Assembly (NCBI GenBank): GCA_947623185.1
Contig: CANQGL010000019.1
Location: 1-33,533, forward strand
Direction of reading: 5' to 3'
Length of the DNA: 33,533 nucleotides
Source of the DNA: an uncultured Lachnospiraceae bacterium
GTDB lineage: Bacteria > Bacillota > Clostridia > Lachnospirales > Lachnospiraceae
A program made the position numbers and the translations under genes. Positions 1 through 7,149 of the stretch are shown here, piece by piece (within the stretch, counting starts at the first letter, position 1; each line of letters begins with the position of its first letter). The notes beneath the pieces are model-generated. The model saw nothing but the letters and a program-made list of their open reading frames with translations, was not told the origin of the DNA and did no database searches.

Positions 1-55
1 CCGCTGTCAGTGGTGAAATTCGCGGCTAAACTGTTTTTTGGAATCCCGATTTTTA

Positions 56-84
56 TTGACAAATCAAGGCTTTTCCGCTATAAT
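56..84 (+). promoter_or_regulatory. Sigma-A promoter, consensus
   Basis: TTGACA at 56-61 and TATAAT at 79-84 are separated by exactly 17 bases, a perfect vegetative promoter. Transcription should start near 91. No convincing ORF with a ribosome binding site follows before the terminator at 172-202, so the promoter appears to serve a short non-coding transcript. Confidence 0.8.
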
Positions 85-90
85 CTGATG

Positions 91-202
91 ACGAGGCCCG
101 GCACGGTAAAGCGTTCGCAGGACTTCTCAAGAGATACTTTGGCTGATATCCGCGCGGAATTCTATAGTACAAGAGGATGGGTTCACTGCCCGTCCTCTTT
201 TT
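91..202 (+). ncRNA. Candidate small RNA of about 110 nt
   Basis: The interval is bounded by a perfect promoter (56-84) and an intrinsic terminator (172-202). It holds no ORF with a plausible Shine-Dalgarno. The open frame across 10-246 begins upstream of the promoter and has no ribosome binding site. I could not match the sequence to SRP RNA, 6S RNA, a T-box or a riboswitch class I know. It could be a trans-acting sRNA or an attenuated leader, although the next gene has its own promoter at 218-247. Function unknown. Confidence 0.5.
172..202 (+). terminator. Rho-independent terminator of the small transcript
   Basis: A ten-base stem (172-181 with 189-198, one G-U pair) closes a 7-base loop and runs into TTTTT at 198-202. 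Confidence 0.8.
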
Positions 203-217
203 ATTGTCCGGTTTTGC

Positions 218-247
218 TTGCGCATCCATCCGTCGTTGTAGTATAAT
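218..247 (+). promoter_or_regulatory. Promoter of the phosphoribosyltransferase gene
   Basis: TATAAT at 242-247 is preceded at 18 bases by a weak TTGCGC (218-223). Transcription from here would give an untranslated leader of about 150 nt (254-402). The leader's last part can fold through a GC-rich hairpin (GCGCC near 363 with GGCGC near 388) just before the AAGGAGG at 393-399, which might affect translation. No known riboswitch was recognised in it. Confidence 0.5.
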
Positions 248-402
248 ATATTTATTATCAAGGCTATTGTGCGATTTTGGCCGGAATCAGCAAGGATTGG
301 CAGTCATTTATGTCCCGTCGCAACGCGCGGAGACCGGCTGAAATGCCCGCACATATGTTATTGCGCCGTCCGGCAGAGGACCGGGCGCGGGAAGGAGGAT
401 CT

Positions 403-1041
403 ATGGACAACAATATCACGAAACTGGTATCCACAACCGGAGTGCCGATCCGCATCACGCCGGGACATTTCTCGACGAATCACTCCCATATCAATTATTA
501 TGTGGATACGACGGCGCTGAAAGCGCGGCAGAGCGAGGCGGAGCAGGCGGCGAAGGCGCTCGCGACCCGCTACGCATACGATACCGTGGTCGACACCATC
601 GTGTGCATCGAAGGCACGAACGTGATCGGTGCGTTTCTGGCCCAAAAACTGTCCGAAGTAGGCGTTCTGTCTATGAACGCACACAAGACCATCTATGTGA
701 TCGAGCCGGAATACGACAACAACGGCCAGCTGATCTTCCGCGATAACACCCGTCCGATGATCGCCGGAAAGAACATCATCGTCCTTCTGGCCGATGTCAC
801 CACAGGCCGGACCACCGCCCGCTGCGTGGAAGCCATCCAGTATTACGGCGGTATCGTGCGGGGCGTCTGCGCACTGTTCAGCGTCGTGGACCAGGTCAAG
901 GAATTCCCCGTGAACGCGATCTTCACAAGAAATGAGCTTGCGGACTATCAGGCGTATCCGCCGGCGGACTGTCCGTACTGCAAGAAAGGGATCCCGCTGG
1001 ACGCTCTGGTAAACAGCTACGGATTTTCAAGATTGAGATAG
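403..1041 (+). CDS. Orotate phosphoribosyltransferase-like protein
   Basis: A 212-residue type I phosphoribosyltransferase-fold protein resembling the PyrE-like proteins of Lachnospiraceae that are annotated orotate phosphoribosyltransferase. The start is the ATG at 403, five bases after AAGGAGG; upstream in-frame Mets lack a ribosome binding site. The PRPP-binding loop appears as LLADVTTGRTT around residues 126-136, shorter and less acidic than the usual VDDVxTTGGT, so orotate specificity is not assured. The C-terminal part has a CPYC pair that may be structural. It has its own promoter and a terminator behind it, so it is probably monocistronic. Family recognition is firm; substrate is inferred. 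Confidence 0.75.
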   Translation: MDNNITKLVSTTGVPIRITPGHFSTNHSHINYYVDTTALKARQSEAEQAAKALATRYAYDTVVDTIVCIEGTNVIGAFLAQKLSEVGVLSMNAHKTIYVIEPEYDNNGQLIFRDNTRPMIAGKNIIVLLADVTTGRTTARCVEAIQYYGGIVRGVCALFSVVDQVKEFPVNAIFTRNELADYQAYPPADCPYCKKGIPLDALVNSYGFSRLR

Positions 1042-1065
1042 ACGTTGGTTAAATCAATGAATCAG

Positions 1066-1120
1066 AAAAGCGAAGCAGAGGGAATATTTTATATATTGTC
1101 CTTTGCTTCGCTTTTGCTTT
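1066..1120. terminator. Bidirectional terminator between convergent genes
   Basis: The arms 1066-1081 and 1100-1115 pair over about 16 bases with one mismatch, begin with AAAA and end with TTTT, and so give a U-tract on either strand. It separates the phosphoribosyltransferase gene from the convergent Fic gene. Confidence 0.75.
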
Positions 1121-1137
1121 GATCGATAAACTTCGTC

Positions 1138-2076
1138 CTAAAACGTCTTCCAGCACCGCTCGCGCATAAACCGTTTTATGACATCAGTCGTGGCTCCCTC
1201 GTAGAAACCAACCAGGAGCTTTTTAAATTCCGGAACGTCTTTATCGGGAATGACAAGAAATCCTTTTCCGTGAGCGATCAGGTAATGGTTTGCAAAGATG
1301 ACCGCTGCCCTTTTGTTTCCGTCCAGAAAGACTTGCGTCTTCATGCAGTACAGACACAGTTCGATCGCGATATCGACCGCATCCGTATCTCGGGACCGGA
1401 TTTCGTCGATCCGCTCGATCACTACGGATTCGATCGGCAGCGGGGGAATATAAGTGCTGCCCCCGATCGTGACCGGCACGCCCCGGATACGTCCGCCGTT
1501 CCGGAAAAATCCCTCATTGACCAATCTTGCGATATGGCACAGCATGTAATAATTGCTTTCGCTCTGTACCACGTCCTCATCCAGAATAAACTCCCATGCG
1601 TGTTTCAGGTTCAGGATCTTTTGCACGTCGGAAGCCGAAACACCGTTTACGATCCCATTCTCGATGATTTCCTCCGTTTGGGGGAACGAAGTGGCTACCC
1701 CTTCCAAAACGGCCTGATCGTATATGTTGACTTTCATATTCGCTCTGGCGAAATCGATATTTTTTAGGATTTCCTGCGGGAGCCCGCGGTCTTCATAGCC
1801 GAGCGCGGCCAGCTCCCGATTGATCTTACGGATCGTCCTGTTTAATTCTTTTGCATCCCTTGCATTTTTCAGCAACAGTTGATACAGATCATCCGAGTAT
1901 GCGCCGACATAAGTTGACGTCAGTTTTCCGGCGACCCGTTTCCTGACATACAGATATCTGGAGCCCTGCTGTTCTTTTATTTCCGGAGTTCCTTCATACG
2001 GAATAAGTTTCATTCTGGCCTGGCAATCGGCCCGCTTCTGTAAGAGTTCCTGGATTTCCGGATAATTTGCGCTCAT
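1138..2076 (-). CDS. Fic-domain protein with degenerate catalytic motif
   Basis: A 312-residue Fic/DOC family protein. The chosen start is the ATG at 2076, about seven bases after AGAGGTGG; a GTG nine bases upstream would sit inside that site. Residues 1-110 form a basic region with a YLYVRKR stretch followed by a helical segment. The middle part has the PQTEEIIENG and NGVSASDVQKILN stretches typical of Fic proteins. The active loop reads TQVFLDGNKRAA around residue 248. The family motif is HxFx(D/E)GN(G/K)R, so the catalytic histidine is replaced by Gln (codon at 1333-1335), while Phe, Asp, Gly, Asn, Lys and Arg are kept. Family members transfer AMP or phosphate to proteins; this one may be inactive or use another chemistry. 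Its promoter lies inside a palindrome (2091-2134), pointing to tight, perhaps autogenous, control. No antitoxin gene is adjacent. Confidence 0.85.
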   Translation of the reverse strand: MSANYPEIQELLQKRADCQARMKLIPYEGTPEIKEQQGSRYLYVRKRVAGKLTSTYVGAYSDDLYQLLLKNARDAKELNRTIRKINRELAALGYEDRGLPQEILKNIDFARANMKVNIYDQAVLEGVATSFPQTEEIIENGIVNGVSASDVQKILNLKHAWEFILDEDVVQSESNYYMLCHIARLVNEGFFRNGGRIRGVPVTIGGSTYIPPLPIESVVIERIDEIRSRDTDAVDIAIELCLYCMKTQVFLDGNKRAAVIFANHYLIAHGKGFLVIPDKDVPEFKKLLVGFYEGATTDVIKRFMRERCWKTF

Positions 2077-2090
2077 TGCCGCCACCTCTT

Positions 2091-2141
2091 TTAGGGAACT
2101 TTTTATGGGTATATTATATATAAAAGTTCCCTAATTATCAA
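2091..2141 (-). promoter_or_regulatory. Fic promoter embedded in a palindromic operator
   Basis: On the minus strand TTGATA (2136-2141) and TATAAT (2113-2118) are 17 bases apart. Two inverted arms, TTAGGGAACTTTTTA at 2091-2105 and TAAAAGTTCCCTAA at 2121-2134, flank the -10 box; they match over 14 positions with one extra T in one arm. One arm lies in the -35/-10 spacer and the other spans the transcription start. A dimeric repressor bound here would block RNA polymerase. The -35 box overlaps the last codons of larC. Confidence 0.75.
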
Positions 2142-3468
2142 CCTCTTTGAAAGAACTTCTTACTTCCTCCAGCGTCTTTCCGGTCCTGCGAGCGATCTCC
2201 GCAAGGTCCTCGTACTCCGGTTTCCGGCGGGTCACTCCGTAGCCGGAGGAAATTTTCTCGCGCACGCGGCCGTCCGGCGTTTCGGCCGTGCGCTCCTCGC
2301 GCTTCAGGACATAGCGCCTGCAGACGTTCTCGCGGACCCCGATCGTCGTCGTGTGGGCGAAGATCAGGCGCACGAATTTTTCCCGGTCCTGCGGGCGGCA
2401 CATGCAGGTCAGGATCGTTCCCGGCCGGTTCTTCTTCATTCCGGCCGAAAGGGTATAGACGTCCAGCGCCCCTGCCGAAAGCAGGACCTCCTGCGCGAAG
2501 CCGATCGCCTCCGCCGTCATATCGTCGAGGTTGCAGGAAAGTTCGACGATCTCGCCGGTGGCTCCGCCTTCCGCGCCGTCGTTTCGTCTGTCGCACGCGT
2601 CCGTCTCGCCAAGAAGCGCGCGCACGCAGTTGGCCTGTTCAAAATCCTTTTTTCCCATTCCGTATCCGGTCCCTGAGACCTTCATCACCGGCATATCGCC
2701 GAACTCCGTCACAAATTCCTTTAACAGCGCGGCCCCGGTCGGCGTACAGAGCTCACCGCGGATCCTGCCGCCGTAGATCGGAACGTCACGCAGGATATAC
2801 GCCGTCGCAGGCGCGGGCACCGGCAGGATCCCGTGCGCGCAGCGCACCTGTCCGCTCCCGACATGGACCGGGGAAGCAAGGATGCGCTCCGGCTTCAGCC
2901 AGTACAGCAGGAGGCAGACGCCGATAACATCGGCCAGCGCATCGGCCGTGCCGACCTCGTGAAAGTGGATCTGGTCGGCCGGTTTCCCGTGAACGTGTCC
3001 CTCCGCCTCCGCGATCAGGCCGTAAACCTCGGATGCGCGATGTTTTACCTCATCCGGCAGGTCGAGATGGGCGATCCTGTGCGTGATCTCCGCCATGCCG
3101 GAGTGTGCATGTCCGTGCTCATGTTCATGGGCATGTTCATGCGGAGTGAAATGTGCGTGTTCAGCCGGGCCTCCATCCGCGTGTTCATGGACATGTTCGT
3201 GCTCATGCGGCAGACCGTTTGCGCAGGCGTCTGAGTGTTCATGCACGTCCACGCTCTCTTCTTCCTCGCCATGGACCGTTACGTTCATATGCGTGCCGGT
3301 GATGCCGCATTTGACGGCCGTCTCCGCCTCGATCCGCACCCCCGGCAGGCCGAGTCCGTTCATTATTTTTAAAAATTCTTCTTTCCGCTCCGGGCAGAGC
3401 TCCAGAAGCGCCGCCGTCAGCATATCGCCCGCGGCTCCCATGCCGCAGTCAAAATAGATCGTTTTCAT
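2131..3468 (-). CDS. larC: LarC, nickel insertion for the nickel-pincer cofactor
   Basis: LarC inserts nickel into the pyridinium-3,5-bisthiocarboxylate mononucleotide to form the nickel-pincer nucleotide used by lactate racemase and relatives. The protein starts with the characteristic IYFDCGMGAAGDM. The ATG at 3468 is chosen because AGGTGG lies nine bases ahead; the ATG at 3477 abuts that site. About 445 residues are encoded in one continuous frame, unlike Lactobacillus plantarum, where LarC1 and LarC2 are joined by a programmed frameshift. Residues about 70-130 form a His-rich stretch (HEHEHVHEH, HEHAHEHEHGHAH) suited to nickel binding or storage. It follows larB by 71 bases. larE and the enzymes that use the cofactor are not in the window. 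Confidence 0.92.
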   Translation of the reverse strand: MKTIYFDCGMGAAGDMLTAALLELCPERKEEFLKIMNGLGLPGVRIEAETAVKCGITGTHMNVTVHGEEEESVDVHEHSDACANGLPHEHEHVHEHADGGPAEHAHFTPHEHAHEHEHGHAHSGMAEITHRIAHLDLPDEVKHRASEVYGLIAEAEGHVHGKPADQIHFHEVGTADALADVIGVCLLLYWLKPERILASPVHVGSGQVRCAHGILPVPAPATAYILRDVPIYGGRIRGELCTPTGAALLKEFVTEFGDMPVMKVSGTGYGMGKKDFEQANCVRALLGETDACDRRNDGAEGGATGEIVELSCNLDDMTAEAIGFAQEVLLSAGALDVYTLSAGMKKNRPGTILTCMCRPQDREKFVRLIFAHTTTIGVRENVCRRYVLKREERTAETPDGRVREKISSGYGVTRRKPEYEDLAEIARRTGKTLEEVRSSFKEVDN

Positions 3469-3539
3469 ATCCTGCATCCACCTGTTCGTTTTGATCGTTT
3501 GCTATGTTTCCGTTTCTTTACAGCCACGCCGGATAAAGG

Positions 3540-4325
3540 TCAGCCGCGCAGATGATTGATCATGCTCGCCAGATACCCGGCTCCGAATCCGTTGTCGATA
3601 TTGACCACGCTCACGCCGCTCGCGCACGAATTCAGCATGGAAAGCAACGCCGAAACGCCGTGAAACGACGCGCCGTAACCCACGCTGGTCGGAACGGCGA
3701 TCACCGGGCAGTCGGCCAGGCCGCCGATCACGCTGGCAAGCGCGCCTTCCATCCCCGCGATCGCGATGATGACCCGCGCGCTCATGATCTCGTCCATATG
3801 CGCCATCAGCCTGTGCAGACCGGCGACGCCGACATCATAGAGCCGCACGACCTCGTTCCCCATCGCTTCCGCGGTCAGGGCCGCCTCCTCCGCGACCGGA
3901 ATATCGCTGGTCCCGCCGGTCGCGACCACGACTTTGCCGACGCCGTCCTTTTCCGGGAGATCCCCGCAGATCCCGATCCCCGCGTCCTTAAAGTAGCGCA
4001 GATCACCGCCATCCGCATATTCGTTTTCCAAAAGTCCGCGGAGAGCTTTCTCTTTGTCCGCATCCATACGGGTGATCAGGATCACATCCTGGCCGCGTTC
4101 CTTCATGGCCTTAACGATGCCGAAGATCTGCTCCGGCGTCTTTCCCGCCCCGTAGATCACCTCGGCCGCGCCCTGGCGCAGTTTCCGATGCGTATCCAGC
4201 TTGGCGTATCCCAGCTCGTCAAATCCGGCCTGGATAAACGGCTCCTTTTTCAGTTTTAAAACGGCCTCGTCGACAGAGAGCTCCCCCGCCGCCACGCGGC
4301 CCAGCATTGCCCGAATATCTTCCAT
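3540..4325 (-). CDS. larB: LarB, pyridinium-3,5-biscarboxylic acid mononucleotide synthase
   Basis: LarB carboxylates nicotinic acid adenine dinucleotide and hydrolyses it to the biscarboxylate mononucleotide, the first step of nickel-pincer cofactor synthesis. It is related to PurE (AIR carboxylase). The 261-residue protein has the N-terminal LarB helical region (MEDIRAML, LGYAKLDTHRKLRQG) followed by the PurE-like domain with VVVATGGTSDIPVAEEA, a MEGALASVIGGL segment and AVPTSVGYGASFHG, the glycine-rich binding segments of the family. The start is the ATG at 4325; the frame upstream has only a TTG. Only about 45 bases separate this start from the end of the hairpin at 4369-4425, leaving no clear independent promoter. 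Confidence 0.9.
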   Translation of the reverse strand: MEDIRAMLGRVAAGELSVDEAVLKLKKEPFIQAGFDELGYAKLDTHRKLRQGAAEVIYGAGKTPEQIFGIVKAMKERGQDVILITRMDADKEKALRGLLENEYADGGDLRYFKDAGIGICGDLPEKDGVGKVVVATGGTSDIPVAEEAALTAEAMGNEVVRLYDVGVAGLHRLMAHMDEIMSARVIIAIAGMEGALASVIGGLADCPVIAVPTSVGYGASFHGVSALLSMLNSCASGVSVVNIDNGFGAGYLASMINHLRG

Positions 4326-4368
4326 TTCCGTCCGTATTCTTCCTTTCCCGCCAAACGGCGTCAAAAGA

Positions 4369-4425
4369 CAAAAAAGCCATGAAAAGAACTCTTCCGCATA
4401 CAGCGAAAGACGTTCCCTTCATGGC
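4369..4425 (-). terminator. Intrinsic terminator upstream of larB, possible attenuator
   Basis: On the minus strand the arms 4412-4425 and 4376-4389 pair over 14 positions (two G-U pairs) and are followed by TTTTTT (4370-4375). It directly follows the fumarylacetoacetate-hydrolase-family gene. Because no good promoter fits between it and larB, it may act as a partial terminator or attenuator for larBC. Confidence 0.75.
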
Positions 4426-4437
4426 AACCGTTCTTTT

Positions 4438-5331
4438 TTATTCGACGATCGTATTCCGCAGAGTCCCGATCCCCTCGATGATACATTCGACCACGTCGCC
4501 CGGATTCAGGAACTTCGGCGGTTCAAAGCCCATTCCCACTCCGGCGGGCGTTCCCGTCGCGATGATCGTCCCGGATCTTAACGTCATGCCTTTGCTCAGC
4601 TCGCAGATCACATCCTCGATCCCGTTGATGAAAAGCCCCGTGTTTGAATTCTGCCGGAGTTCCCCGTTGACCTTTGACTGGATGTTGAGCTTCGGCGGAT
4701 ATTCGACCGAATCAACGGTCAGGATCCACGGGCCGAGCGGAGTGAAGTTGTCCAGGCTCTTTCCGAAATACCACTGTTTGTGGCCCGTCTGCACCTCTCG
4801 CGCGCTGACGTCGTTCATGATCGTATAGCCGAAAATGTAATCTTTCGCGCTGCCCTTCGGCACGTTCCGGGCATCCTTTCCGATGATGACAGCCAGCTCC
4901 GCCTCGTAGTCGAGCTGTTTCGTAAGATCGCGATGAGCCTCGATGCCGCCCTCCGGATCGACAGCGCGATTCACGCGCTTGGAGAAGTAGATCGCCTGCT
5001 CCTGCTTTTCAAACGCACGCTTTTCGAACCGTGCCGACTCGACTGCATGATCGTGGTAATTGATCCCCAGGCAGATGATGTCCTGTCCCGGCTCTTTGAT
5101 CGGCGCAAGAACGCTCACATCCCGAAGCGGCGCCGCTCCCGGGACCTCATACGGGTCGCGTCTGGTGATGTAGTCCAGCATCTCCCACTCCGACCGGCCG
5201 ATCTCACGGATCAGGTCCTTCATGGACCGGTATTCCATTCCGACAGCCGAGATGGGATATGCCCACGTCTCCTCCGAATTTAATACCCCGATGAACTCTT
5301 TCCTGTCCACCACATATGTCAGCAGTTTCAT
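4438..5331 (-). CDS. Fumarylacetoacetate hydrolase family protein
   Basis: A 297-residue FAH-superfamily enzyme (COG0179). Members hydrolyse or decarboxylate beta-diketo acids such as acylpyruvates and oxaloacetate, or hydrate 2-oxopent-4-enoate. The C-terminal catalytic fold begins near residue 83 with IICLGINYHDHA. The metal-binding acidic residues are visible in YEAEL and in NDVSAREVQ, and the closing TGTPAGVG glycine loop is present. The start at 5331 follows AAGGAGG. It lies 21 bases after trpS and is probably cotranscribed with it. The exact substrate cannot be told from sequence; FAHD1-like oxaloacetate decarboxylase or acylpyruvase activity is a reasonable guess. Confidence 0.85.
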   Translation of the reverse strand: MKLLTYVVDRKEFIGVLNSEETWAYPISAVGMEYRSMKDLIREIGRSEWEMLDYITRRDPYEVPGAAPLRDVSVLAPIKEPGQDIICLGINYHDHAVESARFEKRAFEKQEQAIYFSKRVNRAVDPEGGIEAHRDLTKQLDYEAELAVIIGKDARNVPKGSAKDYIFGYTIMNDVSAREVQTGHKQWYFGKSLDNFTPLGPWILTVDSVEYPPKLNIQSKVNGELRQNSNTGLFINGIEDVICELSKGMTLRSGTIIATGTPAGVGMGFEPPKFLNPGDVVECIIEGIGTLRNTIVE

Positions 5332-5352
5332 AAGTCCTCCTTTTCGGATCCC

Positions 5353-6357
5353 TTAGCGGATACGCTCCGGAAATCCTACCTTTTTCTGAACTTTCCTCAA
5401 AGTCTTGTTAGAGAAATACGATGCTTTTTCCGCGTTCTCCTTGATCACTTTATCTATATAAGCCTTATCGCGGGAAAGTTCTGCAAAACGGTCCTGAAGC
5501 GGTTTTAATACGGAGACGACCGATTCGCCCACGGCGATCTTAAAGTCCCCGTAGCCTTTTCCGTCGAACTCGCGCTCGACCTCGGCCGGCGTTTTTCCGG
5601 TGCACGCGCAGTAAATATCGATCAGGTTCCGGATCCCCGGCTGCTCCTCGCTGTACCGCACGCACGCCTCCGAATCGGTAACGGCGCGTTTGAACTTGCG
5701 GATAACGGTATCCGGGTCGTCCATCAGGTAAACGCTGGCGTTCGGATTCTCGTCGGACTTGGACATCTTCTTCGTCGGATCCTGAAGGCTCATGATCTTC
5801 GCTCCGGTTTTCCCGAGGTAAACCTCCGGCACCGTAAAGACGTCCCCGTACAGATTGTTGAACCGGATCGCGATGTCGCGGGCCAGTTCCAGATGCTGTT
5901 TCTGGTCGATCCCGACCGGGACCACATCGGCCTGATAGAGGAGGATGTCGGCCGCCATCAGCACCGGGTAGGTAAACAGACCGGCGTTGATGTTGTCCGC
6001 GTGCTTTGCGGATTTGTCCTTGAACTGCGTCATACGGCTCAGCTCGCCCATATAGGTAAAGCAGTTTAAGATCCACGCCAGTTCGGCATGGCCCGAAACA
6101 TGTGACTGATAGTAAATGCAGTTCTTTTCCGGATCCAGTCCCGCAGCGATATAAAGCGTTAACAGCGTACGCGCGCGTTTCCTTAACTCCGCGGGATCCT
6201 GCCGGATCGTGATGGAGTGCATGTCCACGACGCAGTAAAATGTCTGATAGTCGTCGGCAATGCTGACCCAGTTTTTAAGCGCTCCGAGATAGTTCCCGAG
6301 CGTCAGATTGCCAGTTGCCTGCATACCGCTGAATAATGTTCTTTTTCCGTCAAGCAT
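5353..6357 (-). CDS. trpS: Tryptophan-tRNA ligase
   Basis: Charges tRNA-Trp in the cytoplasm. At 334 residues it is the usual bacterial TrpS length. The HIGH-equivalent appears as TGNLTLGNY (residues 15-23) and the second class I signature as KKMSKS (196-201). The start at 6357 is preceded by GAGGAG. The leader is only about 30 nt, so there is no T-box control of the kind often seen upstream of Firmicute aminoacyl-tRNA synthetase genes. It is the first gene of a leftward cluster with the FAH-family gene and perhaps larBC. Confidence 0.96.
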   Translation of the reverse strand: MLDGKRTLFSGMQATGNLTLGNYLGALKNWVSIADDYQTFYCVVDMHSITIRQDPAELRKRARTLLTLYIAAGLDPEKNCIYYQSHVSGHAELAWILNCFTYMGELSRMTQFKDKSAKHADNINAGLFTYPVLMAADILLYQADVVPVGIDQKQHLELARDIAIRFNNLYGDVFTVPEVYLGKTGAKIMSLQDPTKKMSKSDENPNASVYLMDDPDTVIRKFKRAVTDSEACVRYSEEQPGIRNLIDIYCACTGKTPAEVEREFDGKGYGDFKIAVGESVVSVLKPLQDRFAELSRDKAYIDKVIKENAEKASYFSNKTLRKVQKKVGFPERIR

Positions 6358-6394
6358 TGCTTTGTCTCCTCGCAGATTTTCTCGATGTTATTCT

Positions 6395-6423
6395 ATTATA
6401 GTACAAATAGGGGCAGGATACAA
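6395..6423 (-). promoter_or_regulatory. trpS promoter
   Basis: Minus strand TTGTAT (6418-6423), 17-base spacer, TATAAT (6395-6400), about 38 bases upstream of the trpS start. Confidence 0.75.
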
Positions 6424-6475
6424 GAAATTTTTTTCATAGTGGCGGATCCGCGGCATTTTTTAGGTAAATTTACCC

Positions 6476-6504
6476 TTGTAACCGCATGTTTTTACGGATA
6501 TAAT
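6476..6504 (+). promoter_or_regulatory. luxS promoter
   Basis: TTGTAA (6476-6481), 17-base spacer, TATAAT (6499-6504), then AAGGAG just ahead of the luxS ATG. It points away from the trpS promoter; the two share a 52-base region with no evident operator. Confidence 0.75.
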
Positions 6505-6554
6505 GGATATAAAGTGGGCGGAACGCAAAAATTGCCCGAGAAGGAGAGTGCATT

Positions 6555-7034
6555 ATGGAAAAGATCACGAGTTTTACCATCAACCATCTGAAACTGCGCC
6601 CCGGCGTCTATGTTTCAAGGCGGGATATGGCGGGCGGAACACCGGTCACCACCTTCGACATCCGCATGACGCGCCCGAACTGCGAACCTGTGATGAATAC
6701 CGCGGAAGTTCATACGATCGAGCACCTCGGTGCTACCTTCCTGCGCAATCATCCCCTTTACGGCGACCGCGTCCTCTACTTCGGCCCGATGGGCTGCCGG
6801 ACCGGGTTTTACCTGCTGCTCACTGGCGATTACGAATCAGCCGATATCGTCCCGCTGCTGCAGGAAATGTTCCTTTTCATACGCGACTATGAAGGCGCCG
6901 TTCCCGGCGCCGCGCCGCGCGACTGCGGAAATTATCTCGATATGAATCTTCCGATGGCAAAATATCTCGCCGGAAAATTCTACGACGAGGTGCTGGAGGA
7001 CATCAGCGACGAACAGCTGATCTATCCGGAATAA
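6555..7034 (+). CDS. luxS: S-ribosylhomocysteine lyase LuxS
   Basis: Cleaves S-ribosylhomocysteine to homocysteine and 4,5-dihydroxy-2,3-pentanedione, the AI-2 precursor, in the activated methyl cycle. The 159-residue protein has the metal site HTIEH (His53, His57), the catalytic Cys81 in GPMGCRTGFY and Cys124 in RDCGNYLDMNL. All expected residues are intact, so it should be active. The start follows GAAGGAG. It has its own promoter and terminator and no pfs or metabolic partner next to it. Confidence 0.97.
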   Translation: MEKITSFTINHLKLRPGVYVSRRDMAGGTPVTTFDIRMTRPNCEPVMNTAEVHTIEHLGATFLRNHPLYGDRVLYFGPMGCRTGFYLLLTGDYESADIVPLLQEMFLFIRDYEGAVPGAAPRDCGNYLDMNLPMAKYLAGKFYDEVLEDISDEQLIYPE

Positions 7035-7081
7035 ACCGGAGCCGTTATACATGTTCATCTGAACCGGTGATCTGCAAAATC

Positions 7082-7123
7082 AGGGCGGATATGGCGACCT
7101 GCGCCGTATCCGCCCTTTTTATT
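7082..7123 (+). terminator. Terminator after luxS
   Basis: A GC-rich stem of about 14 pairs (7083-7096 with 7102-7115, one wobble) ends in TTTTT at 7116-7120. It also lies at the 3' side of the convergent gene ending at 7150. Confidence 0.85.
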
Positions 7124-7149
7124 TCTCTATCCCGACCGTTTGCCCTGCT

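Noticed and set aside
85-91. CTGATGA resembling a hammerhead ribozyme core
   Set aside because: It lies at or before the predicted transcription start, and no GAAA core or matching stems follow.
10-246. Open frame of 78 codons at the left end
   Set aside because: It starts before the strong promoter at 56-84, lacks a ribosome binding site and reads through the terminator hairpin.
3083-3457. Cys-rich plus-strand frame opposite larC
   Set aside because: The Cys/Ser-rich composition comes from the antisense of the His-rich LarC segment.
6358-6423. T-box leader upstream of trpS
   Set aside because: The leader is only about 30 nt and contains neither the T-box sequence nor a specifier stem.
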